From contig NZ_CAKTFO010000013.1 in NCBI RefSeq assembly GCF_934560975.1, positions 16,147 through 80,146 on the forward strand: 64,000 nucleotides of DNA, written 5' to 3'. The DNA is from an uncultured Sphingomonas sp. (GTDB taxonomy: Bacteria; Pseudomonadota; Alphaproteobacteria; Sphingomonadales; Sphingomonadaceae). Of the stretch, positions 47,564-55,600 are shown piece by piece. Numbering within the stretch: the first letter of the stretch is position 1; the number at the start of each line of letters is the position of its first letter. The notes below the pieces were generated by a model. It had not been told where the DNA came from. It did no database searches and saw only the letters and a list, made by a program, of their open reading frames with translations. Position numbers and translations under genes: made by a program.

Positions 47564-48544
47564 ATGCCGCTTACCCTGATCCAGTTCAAAGATGCGGCCG
47601 GTGCGCGCGGCGTTGCCGCCATCCTCGACCGAGCGGAGCCCCGCCGTGTGACAGGCGTCACGACCACGCTGGAGCTGGCGCAAGCCGCGCTGGCGACGGG
47701 CACGGGGCTGGAGGCGGTGGCGACGGCTCGCCTGGGCGACCCGCTGGACCTCGCAAGCGTGACCCTGCTGGCGCCGATAGACCATCCGGACACGGCCCAC
47801 CTGTTGATGACGGGAACCGGCCTGACCCATCTCGGCTCGGCCGAGGGTCGGGACAAGATGCACCGTGCGGCGGTCGAAAACCCCGCGCCGACCGACTCCA
47901 TGAAGATGTTTCTGATGGGGGTGGAAGGCGGCAAGCCGACCGCCGGCGAAACGGGGTGTCAGCCCGAATGGTTCTACAAGGGCGACGGATCCTGCCTGGT
48001 CGCGCCTGACGCGCCGTTGCGTTCGCCCGCCTTCGCGCTCGACGCGGGTGAGGAGCCCGAGATTGCCGGCATCTACTTGATCGACGCGGACGGTACGCCC
48101 GTGCGTCTCGGCTTCGCGCTCGCCAACGAGTTCTCGGATCATGTGACGGAGCGCGGCAATTATCTGTGGCTCGCCCATTCCAAGCTGCGCAACGCGGCTT
48201 TGGGGCCGGAATTGCTGGTCGGCGATCTGCCGGCGGACGTTCGCGGCACCAGTCGCATCCGGCGCGGGGACGATGTGATCTGGGAAAAGCCGTTCCTGTC
48301 CGGGGAGGCGAACATGTCCCACGCCATCGCCAATCTGGAACATCACCACTTCAAATATGGCCTGTTCCGCCGGCCGGGCGATGTGCACGTCCACTTCTTC
48401 GGCACCGCGACGCTGTCGTTCAGCGAGGGGGTGACCACGCAGCCTGGCGACGTGTTCGAGATCGAGGCACAGCCGTTCACCCTGCCGGTGCGCAACCCGA
48501 TCCTGGTCGAAGAGGCCGCGCCGGTGTCCGTGCGGGCGCTCTGA
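47564..48544 (+). CDS. AraD1/GguC-type fumarylacetoacetate hydrolase family protein
   Basis: A 326-residue FAH-superfamily enzyme of the AraD1/GguC type. Markers are TGTGLTHLGSAEGRDKMH, QPEWFYKGDGSCLVAP, and the C-terminal GEANMSHAIANLEHHHFKYG with VHVHFFGTATLSFS. Superfamily members dehydrate, hydrolyse or decarboxylate keto-acids. With an IlvD/Edd dehydratase, mutarotase and sugar symporter downstream, the likely substrate is a 2-keto-3-deoxy sugar acid. The start is ATG 47564, with GGAGG five bases ahead. The preceding 183-bp interval is shared with the response regulator and holds the dyad TGGCG-CA-CGCCA (47450-47461). Confidence 0.82.
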   Translation: MPLTLIQFKDAAGARGVAAILDRAEPRRVTGVTTTLELAQAALATGTGLEAVATARLGDPLDLASVTLLAPIDHPDTAHLLMTGTGLTHLGSAEGRDKMHRAAVENPAPTDSMKMFLMGVEGGKPTAGETGCQPEWFYKGDGSCLVAPDAPLRSPAFALDAGEEPEIAGIYLIDADGTPVRLGFALANEFSDHVTERGNYLWLAHSKLRNAALGPELLVGDLPADVRGTSRIRRGDDVIWEKPFLSGEANMSHAIANLEHHHFKYGLFRRPGDVHVHFFGTATLSFSEGVTTQPGDVFEIEAQPFTLPVRNPILVEEAAPVSVRAL

Positions 48545-48625
48545 CCGGCGGATGGATGCCGCCGCCTCGACAAAGCGGCGGCGGCTTCGAATTAAATGGC
48601 GAACATGAAGCGGGGAGAGTGAGGC

Positions 48626-49366
48626 GTGGTGTTGGGGAAGCCTGAACGGATCACGCTTCCCTTATCGCCCGGACGGATCAAGCGCGTGCATGGCTCGATC
48701 GCCCACAATCTGGGTGTCGCCATCCTCAACGGTACCTATCGCCCCGGGAACGTTTTGCCGGGCGAGGTCGAGTTTAGCGAGCAGCTTCGCGTGTCGCGCA
48801 GCGCCTATCGCGAGGCGATCCGCATCCTGGCCGCCAAGGGATTGGTGGAAAGCCGGCCCAAGACCGGTACGCGGGTCAGCGATCGCGGCCGCTGGAACCT
48901 GCTGGACCCCGAAGTGCTCGGCTGGGCATTCGAATCGGAGCCGAGCGAGGCATTCATCCGCGACCTGTTCGAGCTGCGCATGATCGTGGAGCCCCCCGCG
49001 GCCGAACTGGCGGCGGCCCGCCGGACGGAGGCCGATCTGGCGCGGATGGGGCAGGCGCTGCGCGACATGGCGCGGCTGGGGCTGGCCACGGAGGAGGGCA
49101 GGGCGGCCGACCAGCATTTCCATCATGCCATCCTGCAAGCGGCCGGCAATGCGCCTTTGCTGGCGCTTTCAAGCTCGATCGCCGCAGCGGTAAGCTGGAC
49201 CACCATCTTCAAGCAGCGCAAGCGCACGCTGCCGCGCGACCCGCTGCCGGAACATCAGGCGTTGTACGAGGCGATCGACAACGGCGATCCGGCCGGAGCC
49301 AGGGCGGCGATGACGGAGTTGGTGCGGCTCGCGCTCGACGACACCGAGCTGTCGCTCAGGCCCTGA
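48626..49366 (+). CDS. FadR/FCD-type GntR transcriptional regulator
   Basis: A 246-residue regulator. The N-terminal winged helix is recognisable in AILNGTYRPGNVLPGEVEFSEQLRVSRSAYREAIRILAAKGLVESR; the FCD ligand domain has the helix ELRMIVEPPAAELAAA and the metal-type His region QHFHHAILQAAGN. It sits between the FAH-type gene and the convergent dehydratase, so local control of sugar-acid use is the simplest role. It starts at GTG 48626. It could also be considered as the protein that binds the GTATACGAT sites, but the 17-kb distance makes this weak. Confidence 0.87.
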   Translation: MVLGKPERITLPLSPGRIKRVHGSIAHNLGVAILNGTYRPGNVLPGEVEFSEQLRVSRSAYREAIRILAAKGLVESRPKTGTRVSDRGRWNLLDPEVLGWAFESEPSEAFIRDLFELRMIVEPPAAELAAARRTEADLARMGQALRDMARLGLATEEGRAADQHFHHAILQAAGNAPLLALSSSIAAAVSWTTIFKQRKRTLPRDPLPEHQALYEAIDNGDPAGARAAMTELVRLALDDTELSLRP

Positions 49367-49384
49367 CGCGAGCCGCGCCTCCGA

Positions 49385-51190
49385 TCAGTGGCTGTCGCGG
49401 GGCAGGCCGCGCGTTTCCGCGATCTTCTGGTACTTTTCCGCACCTTCCAGGATCGCGCCTGTGTTCATCTGGCCGACCAGGTTGCGCTGGATTTCCTGCC
49501 ACGGGGTCTGCGACGCCGGATATTTGTAGCCGCCCGCCGCCTCCAGCGCCTCGCGCCGGCGCTGCAGTTCGGCGTCGTCCACCAGCATGTCGGCGCGGCC
49601 CTTGCCCAGGTCGATCCGCACCCGGTCCCCGGTCTGCAACAAAGCCAACCCGCCATTCGCCGCCGCCTCGGGCGATGCGTTGAGGATGGAGGGCGACCCG
49701 CTGGTGCCGGACTGGCGGCCGTCGCCGATGCAGGGCAAAGCATGGATGCCTTCCTGGATCAGATAGGCCGGGGGACGCATGTTCACGACCTCGGCCGCGC
49801 CCGGATAGCCGATCGGCCCGGCGCCACGGATGAACATCAAAGTTTCCGGCGTGATCGCCATCGCCGGATCGTCGATGCGGTGATGGTAATCCTCTGGCCC
49901 GTCGAACACGACCGCCGGACCCTCGAACGCCTCGGGATCGTTCGGGTTGGACAGGTAGCGATCGCGGAATTCATCGGAAATCACGCTGGTCTTCATGATC
50001 GCGGCATCGAACAGATTGCCCGACAGGACGACGAAGCCGGCTTCCTTCTTCAACGGCCGCTCGAACGGACGGATCACGTCCTCGTTCTCGATCACGGCGT
50101 CGCGGCAATTGTCGCCCATGGTGCGGCCGTTCACCGTCAGCGCCTGCTCGTGGATCAGGCCCTGCTTCATCAGCTGGGACACGACGGCCGGCACGCCGCC
50201 CGCGCGATAATAATCCTCGCCCAGATACTCGCCCGCGGGCTGCAGGTTGACCAGCAGCGGCACGGCATGACCATGCTCCTGCCAATCCTGCAACTCCAGC
50301 TCGGCGCCGACATGGCGGGCGATCGCCTGGAGGTGGATCGGCGCGTTGGTGGAGCCGCCGATCGCGGAATTGACGACGATGGCGTTCAGGAATGCCTCGC
50401 GCGTCAGGATGTCGGACGGCTTCAGGTTTTCGCGCACCATCTCCACGATCCGCAGGCCGGTATGGTAGGCGACTTCCTGGCGATCGCGATACGGCGCCGG
50501 GATCGCGGCCGAACCGGGCAGGCTCATGCCCAGCGCCTCGGTCAGCGAGTTCATGGTGGTGGCGGTGCCCATGGTGTTGCAATAGCCGGTGGACGGCGCG
50601 GACGACGCAACCAGCTTGATGAAGCCCTGCGCGTCGATCTCGCCGGCGGCCAGCATCTCGCGCGCCTTCCACACGATGGTGCCCGACCCGGTCCGCTCGC
50701 CCTTGTGCCAGCCGTTCAGCATCGGGCCAACGGACAGGGCGATCGCGGGAATGTCGACGGTCGCCGCCGCCATCAGGCAGGCCGGCGTGGTCTTGTCGCA
50801 GCCGATGGTCAGCACCACACCGTCGATCGGGTAGCCGTAGATCGCCTCCACCAAGCCCAGATAGGCCAGGTTGCGATCGAGCCCGGCAGTGGGGCGCTTG
50901 CCGGTTTCCTGAATGGGATGGACCGGGAATTCGATGGCGATGCCGCCCGCCTCGCGAATACCCTCGCGCACACGCTCGGCCAGCACCAGGTGGTGGCGGT
51001 TGCAGGGCGACAGGTCGGAACCGGTCTGGGCGATGCCGATGATCGGCTTGCCCGATTGCAGCTCCTCCAGCGTCAGGCCGTAGTTCAGATAACGCTCAAG
51101 ATAGAGCGCCGTCATGTCGACATTGTCGAAATTGTTGAACCAGGCGCGGGAGCGGAGCTCAGGGCCGGAAGAATCGCTGTCGGTGGTCAT
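49385..51190 (-). CDS. IlvD/Edd-family sugar acid dehydratase (D-xylonate or L-arabonate type)
   Basis: A 601-residue Fe-S dehydratase. The three cluster cysteines occur in SDLSPCNRHHL, VVLTIGCDKTTPACLMAA and ALPCIGDGRQSGTSGSPS; the region RAWFNNFDNVDMTALYLERYLNYG at the start is typical of the sugar-acid branch and not of true IlvD or Edd. It removes water from an aldonate (xylonate, arabonate, galactonate or fuconate) to give the 2-keto-3-deoxy acid. The FAH-type gene nearby could act on that product. The gene is convergent with the GntR gene, 18 bp apart, and is followed in its own upstream direction by the mutarotase. Confidence 0.9.
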   Translation of the reverse strand: MTTDSDSSGPELRSRAWFNNFDNVDMTALYLERYLNYGLTLEELQSGKPIIGIAQTGSDLSPCNRHHLVLAERVREGIREAGGIAIEFPVHPIQETGKRPTAGLDRNLAYLGLVEAIYGYPIDGVVLTIGCDKTTPACLMAAATVDIPAIALSVGPMLNGWHKGERTGSGTIVWKAREMLAAGEIDAQGFIKLVASSAPSTGYCNTMGTATTMNSLTEALGMSLPGSAAIPAPYRDRQEVAYHTGLRIVEMVRENLKPSDILTREAFLNAIVVNSAIGGSTNAPIHLQAIARHVGAELELQDWQEHGHAVPLLVNLQPAGEYLGEDYYRAGGVPAVVSQLMKQGLIHEQALTVNGRTMGDNCRDAVIENEDVIRPFERPLKKEAGFVVLSGNLFDAAIMKTSVISDEFRDRYLSNPNDPEAFEGPAVVFDGPEDYHHRIDDPAMAITPETLMFIRGAGPIGYPGAAEVVNMRPPAYLIQEGIHALPCIGDGRQSGTSGSPSILNASPEAAANGGLALLQTGDRVRIDLGKGRADMLVDDAELQRRREALEAAGGYKYPASQTPWQEIQRNLVGQMNTGAILEGAEKYQKIAETRGLPRDSH

Positions 51191-51225
51191 GGGGCTTGAA
51201 TACTCTTCTATCCGCGGTGGCGGTA

Positions 51226-52362
51226 CTATCGGCGTGCGCCGGTGGAAAAACGATAGACGATGATGTTGCGGTACGTCTCGCCGGGGGCAAGCCGGGCCGA
51301 GCCGAAGACCGCCTTGTTGGGCGTGTCCGGAAACACCTGCGGCTCAAGCGCGATGCCGTCCGACTGCCGATAGGCCAGGCCCGACTTGCCGATGGCGGTG
51401 CCGTCCAGGAAATTGCCGGTGTAGAGCTGCACGCCCGGCTGGTTGCTGAGCAGTTCCAGCACCCGTCCGGACGTCGGATCCTCCAGCCGCGCATGCAGGC
51501 GCGGGGTCGGACTGGTCGAGCGGGCGATCACGAAATTCTCGTCATACCCCTGCCCGAAGACGATCTGCGGATCGCGTCCGTCGCGAATACGATCCCCGAT
51601 CACATGCGGGGTGCGGAAATCGAACGGCGTGTTGGCGACAGAGCGAAACGCACCGGTGGGGATCAGCGTGCCGTCGACCGGCGTGGTCGTCTCGGCCGGG
51701 ATGGTCAGGACATTGTCCAGGATGGTCCGCTGCGACCCTTCGCCCGCCAGGTTGAAGAAGCTGTGGTTGGTGATGTTGACGATCGTCGGCTTGTCCGTGG
51801 TCGCCGCATACTCCACCGTCAGCTCGTTGCGGTCGTTGAGCGCATAGGTGGCCGTGACCGTGAGCGCACCGGGATAGCCCTCTTCGCCATCCGGGCTGAC
51901 ATAGCCGAGCCGCACCTGCGCTACCGGCCCGCTCTTGACGTCGATCACGCGCCACAGCCTCTTGTCGAAGCCGCGCACGCCGCCATGCAAGGCGTTGCTC
52001 TTGTCGTTGGCGGCGAGCTGGTAGCTCTTGCCGTCCAGCTCGAAGCGGGCATCCTTGATGCGGTTGGCGTAGCGGCCGACAGTGGCGCCGAAATAATTTG
52101 GCGCGGCCAGATAGCCCTTCATGTCGTTGTAGCCGAGCGTCACGTCCGCGGCCGTGCCGTTCCGGTCGGGCACGATCACCGACTGGAGGATGGCGCCATA
52201 CGTGATCACCCGGGCGGTCATGCCCTTGCCGTTGGTGAGCGTGATGCTTTCCACCACCTGTCCGTCGGCGGTGGTTCCGAACGGCGCACGCGTTGCGTCG
52301 CCGGCAAAGGCTGCTGTTGAGAATGTTGCCATGGCGGCGATCATAGCAGAGCTGGTCTTCAT
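51226..52362 (-). CDS. galM: Periplasmic aldose 1-epimerase (mutarotase)
   Basis: A 378-residue galactose mutarotase-like protein with a signal peptide (MKTSSAMIAAMATFSTAAFA). Family signatures are YFGATVGRYANRIKDARFEL, NALHGGVRGFDKRLW, TNHSFFNLAG and the catalytic-region VQLYTGNFLDG. It interconverts alpha and beta anomers; export suggests that it works on sugar released outside or at the symporter. ATG 52362 is preferred over ATG 52368 for its better distance to AGAGGG. It is upstream of the dehydratase gene and divergent from the sugar symporter. Confidence 0.88.
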   Translation of the reverse strand: MKTSSAMIAAMATFSTAAFAGDATRAPFGTTADGQVVESITLTNGKGMTARVITYGAILQSVIVPDRNGTAADVTLGYNDMKGYLAAPNYFGATVGRYANRIKDARFELDGKSYQLAANDKSNALHGGVRGFDKRLWRVIDVKSGPVAQVRLGYVSPDGEEGYPGALTVTATYALNDRNELTVEYAATTDKPTIVNITNHSFFNLAGEGSQRTILDNVLTIPAETTTPVDGTLIPTGAFRSVANTPFDFRTPHVIGDRIRDGRDPQIVFGQGYDENFVIARSTSPTPRLHARLEDPTSGRVLELLSNQPGVQLYTGNFLDGTAIGKSGLAYRQSDGIALEPQVFPDTPNKAVFGSARLAPGETYRNIIVYRFSTGARR

Positions 52363-52505
52363 CGGCATTGCCCTCTTCCCAACACTTTTTCTATGGGCCG
52401 AAGCGCGAGGCGCGGCCATTGACGTGCCTGTAACCGATTTCTACTCAGACAAAAGAACAAAGCGCAACCCGATCGGCCGCATGGCCTGAAGCAAAGAGGA
52501 CCAGG

Positions 52506-53819
52506 ATGCCCGCGCCTGCATTGTCATCGTCCAGCCCGGTCGCCGTTCACGGCGGCGGCGGCAATTACCGCCCGGCACTCACGCTGCTGGCCACCCTGTT
52601 CTTCATGTGGGGCTTCATCACGGTCATCAACAACACGCTGCTGCCGCACCTGCGCAGCGTGTTCGAGCTGAGCTATACCCAGACCACGCTGATCGAGAGC
52701 GTGTGGTTCATCGCCTACTTCTTCGCGTCGATCCCGTCGGCCAAGCTGATCGAGCGGATCGGTTACAAGAAGTCGCTGGTGGTCGGCCTGTCGATCATGG
52801 CGGTGGGCGCCCTGTTGATGATCCCGGCGGCGCGCATCCCGTCCTATGGCGTGACGCTGGTGGCGCTGTTCATCATCGCGTCGGGCATCACGCTGCTGCA
52901 GGTCGCGGCCAACCCCTATGTGGCGGTGATCGGCCCGCCGGAAACCTCGTCCTCGCGCCTCAACCTGGTGCAGGCGTTCAACTCGCTGGGGACGACGCTC
53001 GCGCCGCTGTTCGGCGGTTATCTGATCCTGGGGCGCAGCACGTCGGGTACGGCCGGCCCGGGCGCGGCGACGCTCACGCTTGAGCAGCGTCTGGCCGATG
53101 CGCAGTCGGTGCAGTTGCCTTACCTGATCGTGGCGGCGGTGCTGGTGGTGCTGGCGATCGTGATCGCCCGCTTCAACCTGCCGAGTCTGGGTCAGGCGGC
53201 CAGCCGCGCGGCGGCGGCCGATCGCAAGAACCATTCGCTGTGGCGGCACCGCAACCTGGTGTTCGGCATCCCCGCAATCTTCATCTACCTGATCGCCGAA
53301 ATCGGCGTCAGCAACCTGTTCATCAACTTCGTCTCCTCGCCCGAGATCGGCAACCTGACGCATGAGCAGGCATCGCACTACCTGTTCCTGCTGTGGGGCG
53401 GGATGATGGTGGGCCGGTTTGCCGGCAGCTTCCTGATGCGCGGCATCCCGGCGGAGCGCGTGCTGGCGGGCACCAGCATCGGTGCGGCGATCGTGATGCT
53501 GATCGCCGCCAGCACCACCGGACCGACCGCAATGTGGGCGCTGATTTCGGTGGGCCTGTTCCACTCGATCATGTTCCCGACCATCTTCACGCTCGGCATT
53601 CGCGGCCTCGGCCCGCTGACGGAGGAGGGGTCCGGGCTGCTGATCATGGCGATCGCCGGCGGTTCGCTGGTGATCGTGCAGGGCTGGCTGGCCGACAATT
53701 ACGGGCTGCAGACTTCCTTCTTCCTGACGGTTGCCTGCGAATTGTACGTGCTGTTCTACGCTCTGTGGGGCAGCCGCCCGACCCATGCGCTGGAGCCGGT
53801 GACGCCGACCGGCGCCTGA
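52506..53819 (+). CDS. FucP/GluP-type sugar:H+ symporter (MFS)
   Basis: A 437-residue major facilitator with 12 helices of the FHS family (fucose-galactose-glucose). FFMWGFITVINNTLLPHLRSVFELSY is the characteristic first-helix region and LLQVAANPYVAVIGPPETSSSRLNLVQAFNSLGTTLAPLFGG the fourth and fifth. NLTHEQASHYLFLLWGGMMVGRFAGSFLM and SIMFPTIFTLGIRGLGP confirm. Substrate may be L-fucose, D-galactose, D-glucose or L-arabinose. It is divergent from the mutarotase over 143 bp. Confidence 0.9.
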   Translation: MPAPALSSSSPVAVHGGGGNYRPALTLLATLFFMWGFITVINNTLLPHLRSVFELSYTQTTLIESVWFIAYFFASIPSAKLIERIGYKKSLVVGLSIMAVGALLMIPAARIPSYGVTLVALFIIASGITLLQVAANPYVAVIGPPETSSSRLNLVQAFNSLGTTLAPLFGGYLILGRSTSGTAGPGAATLTLEQRLADAQSVQLPYLIVAAVLVVLAIVIARFNLPSLGQAASRAAAADRKNHSLWRHRNLVFGIPAIFIYLIAEIGVSNLFINFVSSPEIGNLTHEQASHYLFLLWGGMMVGRFAGSFLMRGIPAERVLAGTSIGAAIVMLIAASTTGPTAMWALISVGLFHSIMFPTIFTLGIRGLGPLTEEGSGLLIMAIAGGSLVIVQGWLADNYGLQTSFFLTVACELYVLFYALWGSRPTHALEPVTPTGA

Positions 53820-53821
53820 TC

Positions 53822-55040
53822 ATGGTGAGCCTGGCGCGCCGCTCGCGCGTCCAGGCGTCCGGCTGGACGATGGCAAGCGGCCGCGTATTCCGTGCCGCGG
53901 CTGATCGGCCAGGGTGAAAGGGCGCGCTGGCCGCAAGCTCCAGCCAAGCCGCCACGGCGCCAAGCTCCTCGTGATGCCGCGCGCGTGTGGTCGGACGCGC
54001 CGGGTTCCAGGTGGGTGGACTGGATCAGGAGCCCGGCCTTGCGGTCGACGCGGTCGACGAGCCGTTCGCCGAGCAGGAACGGTAGCACGTGATCGTCGTG
54101 GCGGCACCGTTCGGCCGGGACGTAGATCCCGATCCGGTAGTGGAATCCGAACAGTCGCTCGGTACGGTCGCGTATCCAGATCATCGGGTCGAATGGGGAG
54201 AGTAGGGCACATGCCTCGATCCGGCGTGCGTCGCGGTGTCGCCAGGCATGACGCCATCCCGGCACGTAGACCGGAATCAGCACGCTTTCTTCCGCCAGCG
54301 CCTGTATGGCCGGGTGCGCCACGGCGGGTGACAAGCGGAAACGGTCGCGCAGGTCGCCGCTGGTGGCGATCCCATCGGTGCGCGGGGCCTGTTCGATCAA
54401 AGCACGATGCGCGCCTACGTCGATCGGGGTAGGCAGGTCGAATATGGCTGCCGGGATGACCCGTTCGGTCAGTCGTAAGCGCGCTCAAACGTGCCGCGCC
54501 GCATCGCCGTGGTGATATGGTCGACCCGGAACAGCCAATCCAGCGCGTGCTCGGTGTCGCCCACCCGCCACCAGCCGGACTGGCCCTTGTGGCTCTCGAA
54601 CTCCGCCTTCGCTATTGGCCCGCCTATCCGGGTCCGGTCGAGCAAGATCATCGCCTCAGGCCGCCGCTCGGTCGCATAGATGCGTCCGGCTCCAGCCCGC
54701 CACACCGCGATCGGCCTGCACCATGCGCCAGTGCAGCAGCGGGTGGAGCCGGAGCAGCAGCAGCGACGCTTCATGCGCCCCAATATTCGGACAGGCACCG
54801 CCCGCGCTTGGCACCCCCGCAAGTCGATCGAACTTCACCCGTTTGAGGGCGCTCGACCATGACAAAGCGGCAGGTAATTCGCGCGGGCGAGCACGTTGAC
54901 GCTCTCGATCTGATGGAGCTGTACGCGATCCAGCAGTCGAAGGAGGTGAACCGGGCCCGCCGCGGCCGCCGGCCTTCACATGCCGAAGCCCTGCGGCCAG
55001 GGCTATGCGCCGGGGGAGCGGCAGGCCGATCCGTTCACGC
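53822..55040 (-). pseudogene. ycaQ: Decayed ycaQ-family winged-helix DNA glycosylase
   Basis: Successive minus-strand pieces match one YcaQ (DUF1006) protein in order but in changing frames: IGLPLPRRIALAAG (about 55030), LDRVQLHQIESVNVLARANYLPL (54930-54860), AHEASLLLLRLHPLLHWRM (54775-54720), RVGDTEHALDWLFRVDHITTA (54570-54500), DGIATSGDLRDRFRLSPAVAHP then LLSPFDPMIWIRDRTERLFG (54375-54130), and AAWLELAASAPFHPGRS (53950-53890). Five frame switches are needed; one is a single extra G in GGGG at 54778-54781. YcaQ unhooks interstrand DNA crosslinks; this copy cannot make a full protein. Its 3' end abuts the symporter stop. Confidence 0.85.
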
Positions 55041-55076
55041 TCCATCCGCGCGGCGGCGCAGCCGCGATGCCTCGCC

Positions 55077-55418
55077 TCAGCTCTTCTTGGCGGTCAGGTG
55101 CGCGCTCAGGTACTTGTTCATCTCGAACATGCTGGCCGACTTCTTGCCGAAGATCTTGGCAAGCTTGTCGTCGGCATTGATCTGGCGACGATCCTTTGCG
55201 TCCTGCAGGTCGTGCTTCTTGATATACTCCCACACCTTGCTGACGACCTCGCTGCGGGGCAGGTCCTTCTTGCCGACGATCTCCGCCAGGTCTTCCGAGG
55301 GGGTCACCGGTGCGGTGATGCCGCCGCGCGCGCCGCCGGCGGCCTTGCCGGTCGCCTTGACCTTCTTCTCCGCCGCAGCCGTCTCGTCCTTGCCGCGCTT
55401 CTCCGCTGATCGTGCCAT
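55077..55418 (-). CDS. SWIB/MDM2 domain protein
   Basis: A 113-residue basic protein. Residues 1-40 are a Lys/Ala-rich, low-complexity tail (AAAEKKVKATGKAAGG), and residues about 40-113 form a SWIB domain (APVTPSEDLAEIVGKKDLPRSEVVSKVWEYIKKHDLQDAKD and ADDKLAKIFGKKSASMFEMNKYLSAHL). SWIB domains are common in eukaryotic chromatin remodellers and occur in chlamydiae and many alphaproteobacteria. A DNA-associated role is likely through the basic tail, but no function is established. ATG 55418 with GGAGAG upstream is taken as start. The upstream gap to 55600 has only hairpin sequence. Confidence 0.9.
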   Translation of the reverse strand: MARSAEKRGKDETAAAEKKVKATGKAAGGARGGITAPVTPSEDLAEIVGKKDLPRSEVVSKVWEYIKKHDLQDAKDRRQINADDKLAKIFGKKSASMFEMNKYLSAHLTAKKS

Positions 55419-55567
55419 CATTCTCTCCGCAATGGTCTGCTCGCCGTCTTGCCGCGAACCGAGCATATACGCGGCTTGACGATGTTCGTTGCCGGAGGGC
55501 GTACAGGAAAGCGCCGGGGCAGGTCGAGACGGGGTGGGCGCGGACGATGCCGGCCATCCGAACAAGC

Positions 55568-55589
55568 CCGGCCGGACCGTGCCGGCCGG
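55568..55589. terminator. CCGGCCGG double palindrome after the efflux operon
   Basis: Two CCGGCCGG octamers (55568-55575 and 55582-55589) can fold on each other as a GC-rich hairpin about 10 bases past the stop of the minus-strand outer-membrane factor gene. There is no T run. Confidence 0.45.
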
Positions 55590-55600
55590 ACCTGTCGCAA

